Source: Haloferax sulfurifontis ATCC BAA-897
Lineage (GTDB): Archaea; Halobacteriota; Halobacteria; Halobacteriales; Haloferacaceae
Direction: 5' to 3'
DNA length: 64,000 nucleotides
NCBI RefSeq assembly: GCF_000337835.1
Contig: NZ_AOLM01000020.1
Span: 62,001 to 126,000 of the forward strand
The position numbers and the translations under genes are program-made. The notes beneath the pieces were generated by a model. The model saw only the letters and a list, made by a program, of their open reading frames with translations, was not told the origin of the DNA and did no database searches. This document shows positions 9,082 through 18,640 of this stretch, in pieces (within the stretch, counting starts at the first letter, position 1; every line of letters begins with the position of its first letter).

Positions 9082-9205
9082 CGTGAATCGCAGTCGCTCT
9101 TCGGGGGGCGAGGGTGATGAAAAGCGGACACCGTGGCGGGCGTTTTGCGTCGGTTTCGCCGAGTTTCGACGCGGTTTACGGCGAATTGCCGCCGGTTCGG
9201 TGCCG

Positions 9206-10393
9206 TTACTGGTTCAGCGCTTCGCGCATGGCGGCGAACCCGGCTTCGGGGTCCACGTCCGCGCCCTGCGCCTCCAGCGCCTCGCCGAGGGCCGTCAGGA
9301 GGAACGAGACGTTCTCCGGCCGCGCCGAGTGGCCCATACAGCCGATACGGAAGATGTCGCCCGCGAGCGCGCCGAGGCCGCCGGCGATTTCGAGGTCGTA
9401 CTGTTCGAGCACGTAGTCGATTGCCTCGCCCGCGTCGACGCCGTCGGGGACGAGCACCGCGTTGAGGCTGGGGAGCCAGTAGCCGTCTTCGGGGTTGAGA
9501 CCGAGGCCCATCGCCTCGACGCCGGCTTTCAGCGCGCCCGCGACCCGGCGGTGGCGCGCCCACCGCGCCTCGATGCCCTCTTCGGCGACCAGTCGGAGCG
9601 CCTCGCGGATGGCGTAGACGTTGGTGATGGGCGCGGTGTGGTGGTACGAGCGGTCGTCGCCCCAGTAGCCCTCCAACAGCGACAGGTCGAGGTACCACGA
9701 GCGGGTGGGTTCCTCCCGCGAGAGCACCTTGTCCATCGCGCGGTCGTTGAGCGTCAGCGGGCTCGCGCCCGGCGGGCACGACAGGCACTTCTGCGGGCCG
9801 GAGTAGGCCGCGTCGATGCCCCAGTCGTCGACTTCGAGTTCGACCCCGCCGAGCGAGGTGACGGTGTCGGCGACGACGAGCGCGTCGTGGTCGTGGGCGA
9901 TGCTCGTCAGCTCGGGGACGCTCGGCTGTTTCACGCCCGTCGAGGTCTCGGCGTGGACGAACCCGAACACGTCCGGCTGGTACTCGTCGAAGGCGTCCTG
10001 TACGTCCGCGGGGTCGAGCGGCTCGCCCCACGGCGCGTCCACGTGGACGACCTCGCCGCCGGCGCGCTCGGCCATCGACTCCATGCGCCCGCCGAAGTAG
10101 CCGTTCGTCGGGACGAGCATCGTGTCACCCGGTTCGACGAGGTTGCCGATGGCCGCCTCCATCGACGCCGAGCCGGTCCCCGAGACCGGAATCGTCCACT
10201 TGTTGTCGGTGCGGAACGTGTAGCGCATGAGCTCCTGCACCTCGTTCATGATGTCGATAAACGACGGGTCGAGGTGGCCGACGAGCGGCGTGGACATCGC
10301 GCGGAGCACGCGCGGGTGGACGTCGCTCGGGCCGGGGCCCATCAGCGTGCGATTCGGCGGAGTGAGTTCGCCGACATCGGGTGCATCGGACAT
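9206..10393 (-). CDS. Class V aminotransferase (alanine/serine-glyoxylate type)
   Basis: 395 residues from MSDAPDVG; an upstream in-frame ATG would add eight poorly coded residues. PLP-dependent fold type I enzyme. N-terminal MGPGPSDVHPRVLRAMS and GHLDPSFIDIMNE, the cofactor-binding VSGTGSASMEAAIGNL, HAETSTGVKQP, and the Schiff-base lysine in YSGPQKCLSCPPG are all recognisable. Likely transfers an amino group from alanine or serine to glyoxylate or pyruvate. A second, quite diverged class V enzyme lies at 21597-22709. Confidence 0.9.
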   Translation of the reverse strand: MSDAPDVGELTPPNRTLMGPGPSDVHPRVLRAMSTPLVGHLDPSFIDIMNEVQELMRYTFRTDNKWTIPVSGTGSASMEAAIGNLVEPGDTMLVPTNGYFGGRMESMAERAGGEVVHVDAPWGEPLDPADVQDAFDEYQPDVFGFVHAETSTGVKQPSVPELTSIAHDHDALVVADTVTSLGGVELEVDDWGIDAAYSGPQKCLSCPPGASPLTLNDRAMDKVLSREEPTRSWYLDLSLLEGYWGDDRSYHHTAPITNVYAIREALRLVAEEGIEARWARHRRVAGALKAGVEAMGLGLNPEDGYWLPSLNAVLVPDGVDAGEAIDYVLEQYDLEIAGGLGALAGDIFRIGCMGHSARPENVSFLLTALGEALEAQGADVDPEAGFAAMREALNQ

Positions 10394-10486
10394 GGTCTGA
10401 CTTGACGTGCCACGCAAACCGGCAAAAACGATGTGATTGCGGAACGTCGTGAAACGGGCCAGATATCGACCGGCCCCCCAGCACGC

Positions 10487-13400
10487 TCACCCCGACAGCG
10501 CCTGCGCGACCTTCTCTATCGGGTGCGGCGGTCGCCGCGCCGCCTCGTCCCTGTCTTCGAGTTGCGTCCGACACGACGCGCCGGGGGCGACCACCTCGTC
10601 GCCCGGACTGTCGTCGACCTGTTCGAACAGGATGTCTCCCATAGCCTTCGAGAGGTCGTAGTGTTCGGCTTCGTAGCCGAAACTCCCGGCCATGCCGCAA
10701 CAGCTCGAATCGAGCGGGTCGACCTCGTAGCCGACCCGCCGGAGGACGCCCACCGCGTGGTGGTCCTTGTTCAGCGCCTTCTGGTTGCAGTGGCCGTGGT
10801 AGGTGAGCGAGCCGAACGCGCCGCCGTCGGCGACCGCCGAGGCGACAGGTCCGGCCGCGTCGTCGCCGTCGGCCGAGCGCCCGCGAATCGGGAGGGCCTC
10901 GTCCAGTCGGTGGGTGTCGAGGAACTCCATGACGCCGTAGGCGGCCGCGGCGACCGGGGCGACCGCGTCGTCCGGCAGGAGGTCGGCGTACTCGTCTTGG
11001 AACATCACCGCGTCCGAGGGCTCGACGAAGACGACGGACCAGCCGGTTTCGACCGACGGGCGGAGCGTCTCGACGTTGTGGCCCGCGCGCCGCCGCGCGA
11101 GGTCGAGGAAGCCGCCGGAGTAGGCGGCGCGACCGCTCGGCTCGACGCCCTCCGCGAGTCGGACGTGGACGCCGGCGGCCTCCAGCACGCGAACCGCCGC
11201 CTTCCCGATTTCGGGCGTGACGTAGTTCGTGTAGGTGTCGGGAAACAGGAGGACGCGGTGGTCGGCATCGCTCGCCGGCACGCGGGGCCGTCGCCCGTCC
11301 ATCCACGATTCGAGCGTGTCGCGGGTGAAAGAGGGGAGCGACCGGTCGGGGGCGACGCCCGCGAGCCGCTCCATCGCGGCCCGCGCGCCCGGTAGCTCGG
11401 CCGCCCAGTTCGAGACGGGCGCGAGTGCGCTCCCGACGCCGGCCAGCCGGTCGATGTTGGCGAACAGGCGCTCGCGGAGCGACGCGCCTTCCTCGGCGTG
11501 GTGGGCGTGTTTCACCTCGGCTTTGAGCTTCGCCAAGTCGACGCCGGTCGGGCAGTCGTTCTGACAGCCCTTACAGCCGACGCAGAGGCCGAGGACCTCC
11601 TCTTGGAAGCGGTCGGAGTGAATCTCGTCCTCCGGGAGGTCGCCGCTGATGGCCGCGCGGAGCATGTTGGCCCGCCCGCGGGTCGTCTCGGCCTCGTCCT
11701 TCGAGGCGCGGTAGGTCGGACACATCGTCTCCGAGCCGGTCTGCCGGCAGGTCCCACAGCCGTTGCAGAGTTCGACGAGGTGCGAGAAGCCGCCCTCCCC
11801 GTCGAAGTCGAGCGTCGTCGCGGGCTCGATGGACTGGTAGGCCGCGCCGTACCGGAGGTTCTCGCGCATGTCCGCGCCGACGCCGCGGTCGCCGTCCGGG
11901 CCGAGGTCGTCGGGGCCGTCGCGGTAGACGACGTTGCCGGGGTTCATGCGCCAGTCGGGGTCGAACGCCGTCTTCAGTTCCTTGAACGCGCCCCAGAGTT
12001 CGGGACCGTACATCTTGGGGTTCCACTCGGTGCGGGCCATCCCGTCGCCGTGCTCGCCCGAGAAGGCTCCCCGGTGGTCCAACACGAGGTCGGTCACGTC
12101 GTCGGTGATGGCGCGCATCGTCTCGATGCCCGCGCCGTCTTTCAGGTTCAAAATGGGGCGGATGTGGAGCGTCCCCGCGCCGGCGTGGGCGAAGTACGCG
12201 GCCGACGTGCCGTGGTCCTCTAGCACGTCCTCGAACGACTGGACGTACTCCGCCAACTCCTCGGGCGGGACGCTCGCGTCCTCGATGAACGGGTAGGGCT
12301 TCGGGTCGCCCGGCAACGACATGAGAAGCGGTATCGCCGCCTTGCGGAGCTTCCAGAGGTCCGCCTGCGCCTCGGGCGTGTACGCCTCGATGGCTTCGAA
12401 CGCGCCGCCGCCGTCGGTGGCGGCACCCGCCGCTGGCTCGTCACCCCCCACCGGTTCGTCACCCGCCGCCGACTCGGCGTCGCCGTCTCGCAGGAAGTGG
12501 TCGTTCGCTTCGCGAATCACCGCCTCGAAGTCGTCGTGCAGTTCGGAGTCGAACTCCAGCATCAGCGCCGCCGCCGTCCCGTCGGGAATCTCCTCGACGT
12601 ACTGGGCGTACTCGCTGGACTCGGCGGCCATCCGCAACACCTCGTCGTCCATGAGTTCGACCGCGCTGGCGTCGAAGTCCAGCGCGTCGGGGACCGCCGC
12701 CATCGCCTCGACGAGGTCGTCGTAGGCGTAGAGGACGAGCGCCGTCTCCTCGGGAACCGTCACGAGAGACACCGTGGCCTCGACGACGACGCCGAGGGTG
12801 CCCTCCGCGCCGACGAACAGCTTCGAGAGGTTGACGACCGTCTCGCCGTCGTCGGTCTCGGAGACGACCTTGTGGAGGTTGTAGCCCGACACCGACCGCT
12901 TGAGGCTCGGATACCGCCGCTCGATTTCCTCCTCGTGGTCCTCGACGAGGCCGAGGACGGTCCGGTAGAGGGCGGCCTCGCGGTCGTCTTTTTCGACGAT
13001 GTGGTTCCACTCGTCGCCCCCGACGACCACGTCGCGGGTGTGGACGACCGACCCGTCCGCGAGCACGACCCGCAACTCCTCGGTGTAGGCGTCGGTGATG
13101 CCGTAGCGGACCGAGTGCGCGCCCGTGGAGTTGTTGCCGATGCCGCCGCCGACCGTCGCGCGGTTCGACGAGGCGGGGTCCGGCGCGAACTTCAGGCCGT
13201 GCTCCGCGAGGCGGTCGTCGAGGTCGTCCTGCACCACGCCGGGTTGGACCCGCGCCCGCCGCGCGTCGGGGTCAACGCAGACGATGTCGTCCATGTACTT
13301 CGAGCAGTCGATGACGACACAGCCGGGACCGACGGTCTGTCCCGCCAGCGACGACCCCGCCCCGCGCGGGAGCACGGGCACGTCGTGTTCGGCGGCCGTC

Positions 13401-13681
13401 CGCACCGCGGCGCGCACGTCGTCCTCGTCGCGGGGGACGACCACGCCCGCCGGGCGCGCCCGGTAAATCGAGCCGTCGGTCGCGTACAGCACCTGCGCGT
13501 ACTCGTCGAACCGCACCTCGCCGGAGACGACGTCCCGGAGGTCGGCGGCGAGGTCGGCGTGTTCGGCTACGTCGACCACGTCGTAGTCGCGCGACTCCTG
13601 AAATCGCTGGAAATCTCCCCGTCTCTCGCCGTTCGTTTCCGCCGTGATTCGCGTCGCCCGCGGAGGGCCGTCGCCAGACAT
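10487..13681 (-). CDS. FAD-binding and Fe-S-binding dehydrogenase (D-lactate/2-hydroxyacid type)
   Basis: 1064 residues. The N-terminal half is a PCMH/FAD-binding type 4 oxidase (LPRGAGSSLAGQTVG, DPASSNRATVGGGIGNNSTG) followed by the FAD-oxidase C-terminal domain. The C-terminal half has two 4Fe-4S motifs (CNGCGTCRQTG near residue 636 and CVGCKGCQNDCPTG near 694) and a CCG domain ending with SSCCGMAGSFGYE near 997. This architecture equals a GlcD-GlpC fusion such as YdiJ or archaeal D-lactate dehydrogenase, oxidising a 2-hydroxyacid and passing electrons to the respiratory chain. The start at 13681 is chosen because the upstream frame reads as non-coding. About residues 430-450 is a variable Ala/Gly-rich insert. 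Confidence 0.9.
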   Translation of the reverse strand: MSGDGPPRATRITAETNGERRGDFQRFQESRDYDVVDVAEHADLAADLRDVVSGEVRFDEYAQVLYATDGSIYRARPAGVVVPRDEDDVRAAVRTAAEHDVPVLPRGAGSSLAGQTVGPGCVVIDCSKYMDDIVCVDPDARRARVQPGVVQDDLDDRLAEHGLKFAPDPASSNRATVGGGIGNNSTGAHSVRYGITDAYTEELRVVLADGSVVHTRDVVVGGDEWNHIVEKDDREAALYRTVLGLVEDHEEEIERRYPSLKRSVSGYNLHKVVSETDDGETVVNLSKLFVGAEGTLGVVVEATVSLVTVPEETALVLYAYDDLVEAMAAVPDALDFDASAVELMDDEVLRMAAESSEYAQYVEEIPDGTAAALMLEFDSELHDDFEAVIREANDHFLRDGDAESAAGDEPVGGDEPAAGAATDGGGAFEAIEAYTPEAQADLWKLRKAAIPLLMSLPGDPKPYPFIEDASVPPEELAEYVQSFEDVLEDHGTSAAYFAHAGAGTLHIRPILNLKDGAGIETMRAITDDVTDLVLDHRGAFSGEHGDGMARTEWNPKMYGPELWGAFKELKTAFDPDWRMNPGNVVYRDGPDDLGPDGDRGVGADMRENLRYGAAYQSIEPATTLDFDGEGGFSHLVELCNGCGTCRQTGSETMCPTYRASKDEAETTRGRANMLRAAISGDLPEDEIHSDRFQEEVLGLCVGCKGCQNDCPTGVDLAKLKAEVKHAHHAEEGASLRERLFANIDRLAGVGSALAPVSNWAAELPGARAAMERLAGVAPDRSLPSFTRDTLESWMDGRRPRVPASDADHRVLLFPDTYTNYVTPEIGKAAVRVLEAAGVHVRLAEGVEPSGRAAYSGGFLDLARRRAGHNVETLRPSVETGWSVVFVEPSDAVMFQDEYADLLPDDAVAPVAAAAYGVMEFLDTHRLDEALPIRGRSADGDDAAGPVASAVADGGAFGSLTYHGHCNQKALNKDHHAVGVLRRVGYEVDPLDSSCCGMAGSFGYEAEHYDLSKAMGDILFEQVDDSPGDEVVAPGASCRTQLEDRDEAARRPPHPIEKVAQALSG

Positions 13682-13826
13682 TATCACATATAATCGTTCA
13701 GGATAGCAAAAACCTGTGTGTGACTCGCCACGTTTGCCCGAAGCGGTAGTCGTTCGCGGCGGGCCGGCTTCGTCGCACGGGGTCTGAGCGGGGGTTGTAC
13801 GGGTTTTCACCCGGCTGAGACCTCGG

Positions 13827-14648
13827 CTACTGCGGCGGGTTCCGGGGGTAGTTCCCGACGCCGGTTCGGAGTTCGCCGTCGGCGACGACCCAGCCCTGTC
13901 GGTCCGCCGGGAGGTCGTAGGCGGCGACGTGGTCGACGTACTCGTTGTAGTTCCAGCCGCCGACCCACCACGAGTTCGCGCCGCGGAGTTCGACGCTCAC
14001 CGAGACGTTCGTCGTCGCGGGGCCGTCGTACTGCACGAACAGCATCGACTCGTAGTCGTAACACCGGGTGTCGTCGCCCTCGCTCGGCCAGTCGCAGGGG
14101 ACGAGCCGGGCGTTCTCGCGGGGTTCGAACAGCGGTTCGGTCCCCTCGGGCGCGAGCGTGTCGATGGACTGGTTCACCCGCACGTCGGCGGACAGGTCTA
14201 TCGCGTCGTGTTCGACGCGGAGCGTGTCGGAGTCGTTCCGACTGTACTCGCTCGCCGGAATCCGCTCCCAGCGGACGAGTCGGTCGTTCTCGACGACGCT
14301 CCGGTAGTACGTCGGGTCGGCGGGAATCTCGTCGGCCCGGAGGCGGAGCATCGGACCGTACTCCGTCTCGGCCACGGCGTACCCCCAGCCCGCCGGAAGC
14401 AGGTACTCGCGGGACTCGACGGCGTCGCCGACGGCCGAGGAGCCGTCGCTGACGGGAAGCGGGACGAGGACCGTCACGTTCGAAACCGGTTCGTCCGCCG
14501 AGATGCGGACGCTGTAGTCGTACTGGCTCCCGTAGGAGTCGAGAAACGAGAGCCGGCCGAACGCCCAGATCCCGCCGGCCGCGACCGCGACCACGACGAG
14601 CGCGGCGACGACGACGATACCGAGTGTGCGGAAATTCACGGAAATCAC
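13827..14648 (-). CDS. Membrane-anchored extracytoplasmic protein of unknown function
   Basis: 273 residues. One N-terminal transmembrane helix (about 9-31) is followed by a beta-rich exported domain with several N-x-S/T sequons (NVTV, NDSD, NQSI, NVSV), plausible for N-glycosylation. The domain has SRNDSDTLRVEHDAIDL and RWERIP. No enzymatic motif. It sits between the dehydrogenase and a flavodoxin-like gene on the same strand, 17 nt upstream of the flavodoxin start region in coordinates but transcribed before nothing obvious. Function unknown. Confidence 0.7.
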   Translation of the reverse strand: MISVNFRTLGIVVVAALVVVAVAAGGIWAFGRLSFLDSYGSQYDYSVRISADEPVSNVTVLVPLPVSDGSSAVGDAVESREYLLPAGWGYAVAETEYGPMLRLRADEIPADPTYYRSVVENDRLVRWERIPASEYSRNDSDTLRVEHDAIDLSADVRVNQSIDTLAPEGTEPLFEPRENARLVPCDWPSEGDDTRCYDYESMLFVQYDGPATTNVSVSVELRGANSWWVGGWNYNEYVDHVAAYDLPADRQGWVVADGELRTGVGNYPRNPPQ

Positions 14649-14665
14649 CGGGCCGGCCCGCCCGC

Positions 14666-15241
14666 TCAGACCGCCGCCCCTCCCGCGGCGGTGCCCGCGG
14701 TCGAGTCCACGAAGTCCGCGAAGTCGGCGGCGAACGTCTCGACTTCGTCCCAGTCGGTGTACTCGTAGTCCCGCGAGGCGTCCGTGTCGCCGGTCGCGCC
14801 CTTGGCGATGCGCTTCATCACCATCCGGGTGAGAAAGCCGTACTCGGAGTACCGAAGCGCGCCCCCGAACGCGGCCATCCGCTCGGGGTGCCAGCCGCTT
14901 TCCTCGACGAACTCGTCGATGTACGTCGCGACCTCGGCGCGGGCGTCCTCGTCGTCGAGCGCCGACGACAGCGACACCTGGAAGAAGCCGTTGGGCCGCG
15001 CCTCGATGTCCTCGCGGTACTCGCGGACGAACGCGTACACCTGCTTCGAGTGCGCGCCCATGTGAATCGACGACCCGACGAGCACCGCGTCGGCGTCGGC
15101 GACCGCCTCGCCGGCGGCGTCGTCGGTGACCGACTCGGTCCGCACGTCGTACCCGTGGGCCGCCAGCGCCATCGCGATGCGCCCGGCTATCTTCTCCGTC
15201 TGTCCCTCTTTGCTCCCGTACGCGACGAGTATCGTTCCCAT
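14666..15241 (-). CDS. Flavodoxin-domain protein (HemG-like)
   Basis: 191 residues from MGTILVAYGSKEGQTEK; another ATG three codons earlier at 15250 is possible. The GSKEGQTEKIA loop is the FMN phosphate-binding loop of the flavodoxin fold, and VLVGSSIHMGAHSKQV with the later YSEYGFLTRMVMKRIAK matches menaquinone-dependent protoporphyrinogen oxidase (HemG) and related proteins. In haloarchaea the actual substrate is unproven. The last about 15 residues are an Ala/Gly-rich tail. Confidence 0.8.
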   Translation of the reverse strand: MGTILVAYGSKEGQTEKIAGRIAMALAAHGYDVRTESVTDDAAGEAVADADAVLVGSSIHMGAHSKQVYAFVREYREDIEARPNGFFQVSLSSALDDEDARAEVATYIDEFVEESGWHPERMAAFGGALRYSEYGFLTRMVMKRIAKGATGDTDASRDYEYTDWDEVETFAADFADFVDSTAGTAAGGAAV

Positions 15242-15377
15242 ACAGTTCACCGCGTTCCTGTTAGCTCGCTCACACCATAACGGCAGTCGGCACCTCTCAG
15301 TCGTCGGGAATCCGGCCGGACGACGCTCGGAGGAGGAACTGTTTTGCCCGTCGCCGCATCACTCTTGAATACAACTC

Positions 15378-16022
15378 ATGAATATCCCGATGGGAACCTA
15401 TCTGGTCACGCAGTCGGACCGCTCCGCCGGGCGGTCGACGCCCGACGTGGTGCGGGCCGCCGTCGACGGCGGCGTCGACGTCGTTCAACTCCGGGAGAAG
15501 CACGCGAGCGCCCGCGACCGCTACGCGGTCGGCCGCGAGGTCCGCGCCGTGACGGCCGACGCGGGCGTCCCGCTCGTCGTCAACGACCGGGTCGACATCG
15601 CGGCCGCCATCGACGCCGACGGCGTCCACCTCGGCGACGACGACGTGCCCGTCTCGGTCGCGCGCGAGCAACTCGGCGACGACGCCATCGTCGGCCGGTC
15701 GGTCTCGACCGTCGCGGGGGCGAGAGCCGCCGCGGAGGCCGGCGCGGACTACCTCGGCGTCGGCGCGGTGTTCGCCACCGACACGAAAGACACCGACCCC
15801 GAGCAGTCCGAAATCGGGACCGAGCGCGTGTCTGCCATCGCGGACGCCGTCTCCATTCCGTTCGTCGGCATCGGCGGCGTCACGCCCGACAACGCCGCCG
15901 ACGTGGTCGCCGCCGGGGCCGACGGCGTCGCGGTCGTCTCGGCCATCACCGCCGCGGACGACCCCGCCGACGCGACCCGCCACCTCGCCGATTCGGTCGC
16001 CGCCGGGAGGGACCGCCGATGA
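15378..16022 (+). CDS. thiE: Thiamine-phosphate synthase
   Basis: 214 residues. Joins HMP-PP and the thiazole phosphate to give thiamine phosphate. Conserved segments seen: VVQLREKHA, VNDRVDIA, VHLGDDDVPV, the phosphate-binding GVGAVFATDTKD, and PFVGIGGVTPDNA. First gene of the thiE-thiM-thiD operon, with its stop overlapping the thiM start (ATGA at 16019-16022). No TPP riboswitch is apparent upstream. Confidence 0.96.
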   Translation: MNIPMGTYLVTQSDRSAGRSTPDVVRAAVDGGVDVVQLREKHASARDRYAVGREVRAVTADAGVPLVVNDRVDIAAAIDADGVHLGDDDVPVSVAREQLGDDAIVGRSVSTVAGARAAAEAGADYLGVGAVFATDTKDTDPEQSEIGTERVSAIADAVSIPFVGIGGVTPDNAADVVAAGADGVAVVSAITAADDPADATRHLADSVAAGRDRR

Positions 16023-16915
16023 GCGGACACGACGACGCTGACGGCGCGGGTGGACCGGGCGGTTCGGACGACGCGCCCGGTACGGGCGGCGTGCCCGACG
16101 TGGCGCTGGACGAGGCGCTCGCCGCGGTCGCGGGCGAGCAACCGCTCATCAACTCGGTCACGAACGACGTGACGGTCAACGACGTGGCGAACGTCACGCT
16201 CTACTGGGGCGGCCTGCCGGTCATGTCCGACGACGAGCGCGAGGTCGGCGACATGGTCGGTATCGCCGACGGCTGTCTGCTCAACATGGGGACCGTGAGC
16301 GAGTCCGGCGAGGAGACGATGCTGACCGCCGGGCGGGCCGCCAACGAGCGCGGCGTGCCCCTCGTCGTCGACCCCGTCGGCGTCGGCGCGACCCCGACGA
16401 GAGACCGGGTCGCGGACCGCCTCGTCACCGACCTCGACGTGGACGTGCTCAACGGCAACTACGGGGAGATATCCGCGCTCGTCGGCGACGACGCCGAGGT
16501 CCGCGGGGTCGAGTCGGTCGGCGAGTACGCCGAAATCGCCGCGGCGGCCGTCGAGTGCGCCCGGAAGACCGGCGCGGTCGTCGTCGCCTCCGGCGAGACC
16601 GACATCGTCGCCACCGAGGAGACCGCCTTCGAGGTCGACGCCGGCCACTCGATGATGGGCGGGGTCGTCGGCACCGGCTGTATGCTCGGCGTGACCCTCG
16701 CGGTGTTCGCGGCCGCCGTGGACGACCCGCTCGACGCGGCGCTCGCCGGAACCGCGGCGTACGGGCTCGCGGGCGAACTCGCCGCCGAGGGCGCGTTCGG
16801 CGACTACCGCGGCCCGGCGAGCTACAAAATCGCCTTCCTCGACGCGGTCGCGGGGCTCGCGGACGCCTCGACGCCGGACATCGCCGACCGAATCGACCGC
16901 ATCGAGGTGCAATAG
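16019..16915 (+). CDS. thiM: Hydroxyethylthiazole kinase
   Basis: 298 residues from the ATG overlapping thiE. Phosphorylates 4-methyl-5-(2-hydroxyethyl)thiazole for thiamine salvage. After an unusual Gly/Asp-rich N-terminal extension of about 30 residues come the family motifs INSVTNDVTVNDVANVTL, MSDDEREV, VVDPVGVGAT, LNGNYGEISAL and the catalytic-Cys anion-hole loop GTGCMLG. The frame is open far upstream, but that part is shadow of thiE. Stop is directly adjacent to thiD. Confidence 0.96.
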   Translation: MSGHDDADGAGGPGGSDDAPGTGGVPDVALDEALAAVAGEQPLINSVTNDVTVNDVANVTLYWGGLPVMSDDEREVGDMVGIADGCLLNMGTVSESGEETMLTAGRAANERGVPLVVDPVGVGATPTRDRVADRLVTDLDVDVLNGNYGEISALVGDDAEVRGVESVGEYAEIAAAAVECARKTGAVVVASGETDIVATEETAFEVDAGHSMMGGVVGTGCMLGVTLAVFAAAVDDPLDAALAGTAAYGLAGELAAEGAFGDYRGPASYKIAFLDAVAGLADASTPDIADRIDRIEVQ

Positions 16916-17755
16916 ATGCCGGGGACCCCGCCCGACCCGCGGACGCCGCCGTACGCCCTCACCATCGCCTCCAGCGACTCCGGCGGCGGCGCGGGCATCC
17001 AGGCCGACCTGAAGGCGATGACCCGACTCGGCGTCTACGGCGGGTCGGTCATCGTGGCCGCGACGGCCCAGAACACCCGCGGCGTCGAGGGGTCGCACGT
17101 CCTCCCCGCCGAGTCGATTCGCGCCCAGTTCGAGGCCGTCGCCGACGACTTCGACATCGCGGCCGTGAAACTCGGGATGCTGGCGACGGCCGAGGCCGTC
17201 GAGACGGTCGCCGACTGCCTCGCCGACTGCGACGCTCCGGTCGTCCTCGACCCCGTGATGGTCGCCACCTCCGGCGACAGACTGCTGGCCGAGGACGCCG
17301 TCGACGCCTACGACGCGCTGTTCGCGCGGGCGACGCTCGCCACGCCGAACGCCGACGAGGCCGAGGCGCTGACGGGCGTGTTCCCCGACTCACCGACGGC
17401 CGTCTCCGAGGCCGCCGACTGGTTCTTCGACCGCGGCGCTGACGCCGTGCTCCTGAAGGGCGGCCACGTCGCGCCCGACGGCGACACCGTGGTCGACACG
17501 CTCGTCACGCCGACCGAGACGACGACGTTCGTCAACCCCCGCATCGACGCGACGGCGACTCACGGCTCGGGCTGTACGCTTTCGAGCGCCGTCGCCGCTC
17601 GCCTCGCCCGCGGCGACGACCTCGCCGACGCGGTCCGGCACGGCATCGAATTCACGCGCGCGACCCTCGCCGAACCCGCCGACGTGGGCGAGGGCGCGGG
17701 GAGCGTGAACCACCTCGTCGGCGTCGGCGACGGCTGGACGCCCGACGAGTCGTAA
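16916..17755 (+). CDS. thiD: Hydroxymethylpyrimidine/phosphomethylpyrimidine kinase
   Basis: 279 residues, a ribokinase-fold enzyme that phosphorylates HMP and HMP-P. ASSDSGGGAGIQADLKA, VLDPVMVATSGDRLL, TPNADEAEALTG, LLKGGHV and the GSGCTLSSAVAA anion-hole loop are all present. No C-terminal ThiN domain follows, unlike many archaeal ThiDN fusions, matching the presence of a separate thiE here. It starts immediately after the thiM stop, so the three genes form one thiamine salvage and coupling operon. Confidence 0.96.
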   Translation: MPGTPPDPRTPPYALTIASSDSGGGAGIQADLKAMTRLGVYGGSVIVAATAQNTRGVEGSHVLPAESIRAQFEAVADDFDIAAVKLGMLATAEAVETVADCLADCDAPVVLDPVMVATSGDRLLAEDAVDAYDALFARATLATPNADEAEALTGVFPDSPTAVSEAADWFFDRGADAVLLKGGHVAPDGDTVVDTLVTPTETTTFVNPRIDATATHGSGCTLSSAVAARLARGDDLADAVRHGIEFTRATLAEPADVGEGAGSVNHLVGVGDGWTPDES

Positions 17756-17833
17756 GCGACGACCGGCGACCGGCGACGCGGCTCTCCGACGGCCGCCACG
17801 CCCCTTTTTCCGGCTACGTGTCGTATCGCGAAC

Positions 17834-18631
17834 ATGGTCGACACACCAGCATCGAACGCGCTCCGCGCCCGAATCGAGGCCGGCGGCGTCGCGCTCGGCG
17901 TCCTCGACAACACCTACAGCCCGACGCTCGTGGAGTTCTACGGCGAACTCGGTCTCGACTTCGTCTGGCTCGACCTCGAACACGGCGGCCCCAGCCCGCT
18001 CGACTCGGGCGCGATGGAGGACCTCCTCCGCGCGGCGGAACGAACCGGCATCGAGCCGCTGGTTCGGCTCCCGACGGCGGACCCCGAGTTCGTCCGGAAG
18101 GCCCTCGACCTCGGCGTCAGGAACGTCTTCCTCCCGCGCGTGGAGTCGGCCGACGAGGTCCGCGCGGCGGTTCGGTCGGCCCGCTTCACCTACGGCGACG
18201 GCCCCGGCGACCGCGGCCTCGCGTCGCCCCGCGCCCGCCGGTGGGGCCTCGCCGACGACTACGTCGCGGCCGAGGACCGCGAGACGCTCGTCGGCGTGAC
18301 CGTCGAGACCGCCGAGTCGCTCGCGGACCTCGACGCGATTCTCGACGTGCCCGAACTGGGCTTCGTCTTCATCGGGCCGTTCGACCTCTCGGTGGCGCTC
18401 GGCCACCCCGGCGAGATAGACCACCCCGACGTGCGGGACGCGGTCGAGCGCATCCGCTCGGCCGCCGTCGATGCGGGCGTCCCCGTCGGCGGCCTCGGCT
18501 TCGGCATGGACGACGCGAATCAGAAGGCGGAACACGGCTATCAGCTCATCAATCTCGGCAGTACCACCGGCGCGCTCAAGGGCGTCGTCGACGGCTGGCT
18601 CGACGACGCGGCGGTCGACCGCGAAGCGTAG
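17834..18631 (+). CDS. HpcH/HpaI-family aldolase
   Basis: 265 residues. TIM-barrel class II aldolase family acting on 2-keto-3-deoxy acids. WLDLEHGGPS, PLVRLPTADPEFVRKALDLG, VFLPRVESADE, the GLASPRARRWG loop, the metal-site VTVETAES and FVFIGPFDLSVALG are family hallmarks. The natural substrate cannot be read from the sequence; candidates are sugar-acid derivatives or homoprotocatechuate-pathway intermediates. TATA-like CTTTTTC lies about 26 nt upstream. Confidence 0.9.
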   Translation: MVDTPASNALRARIEAGGVALGVLDNTYSPTLVEFYGELGLDFVWLDLEHGGPSPLDSGAMEDLLRAAERTGIEPLVRLPTADPEFVRKALDLGVRNVFLPRVESADEVRAAVRSARFTYGDGPGDRGLASPRARRWGLADDYVAAEDRETLVGVTVETAESLADLDAILDVPELGFVFIGPFDLSVALGHPGEIDHPDVRDAVERIRSAAVDAGVPVGGLGFGMDDANQKAEHGYQLINLGSTTGALKGVVDGWLDDAAVDREA

Positions 18632-18640
18632 CGCCCGCGC

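Noticed and set aside
15242-15377. TPP riboswitch before the thiamine operon
   Set aside because: No THI-box core could be found in the leader, and the gap of about 136 nt is shared with a divergent gene. Haloarchaeal thiamine genes are thought to use a protein regulator.
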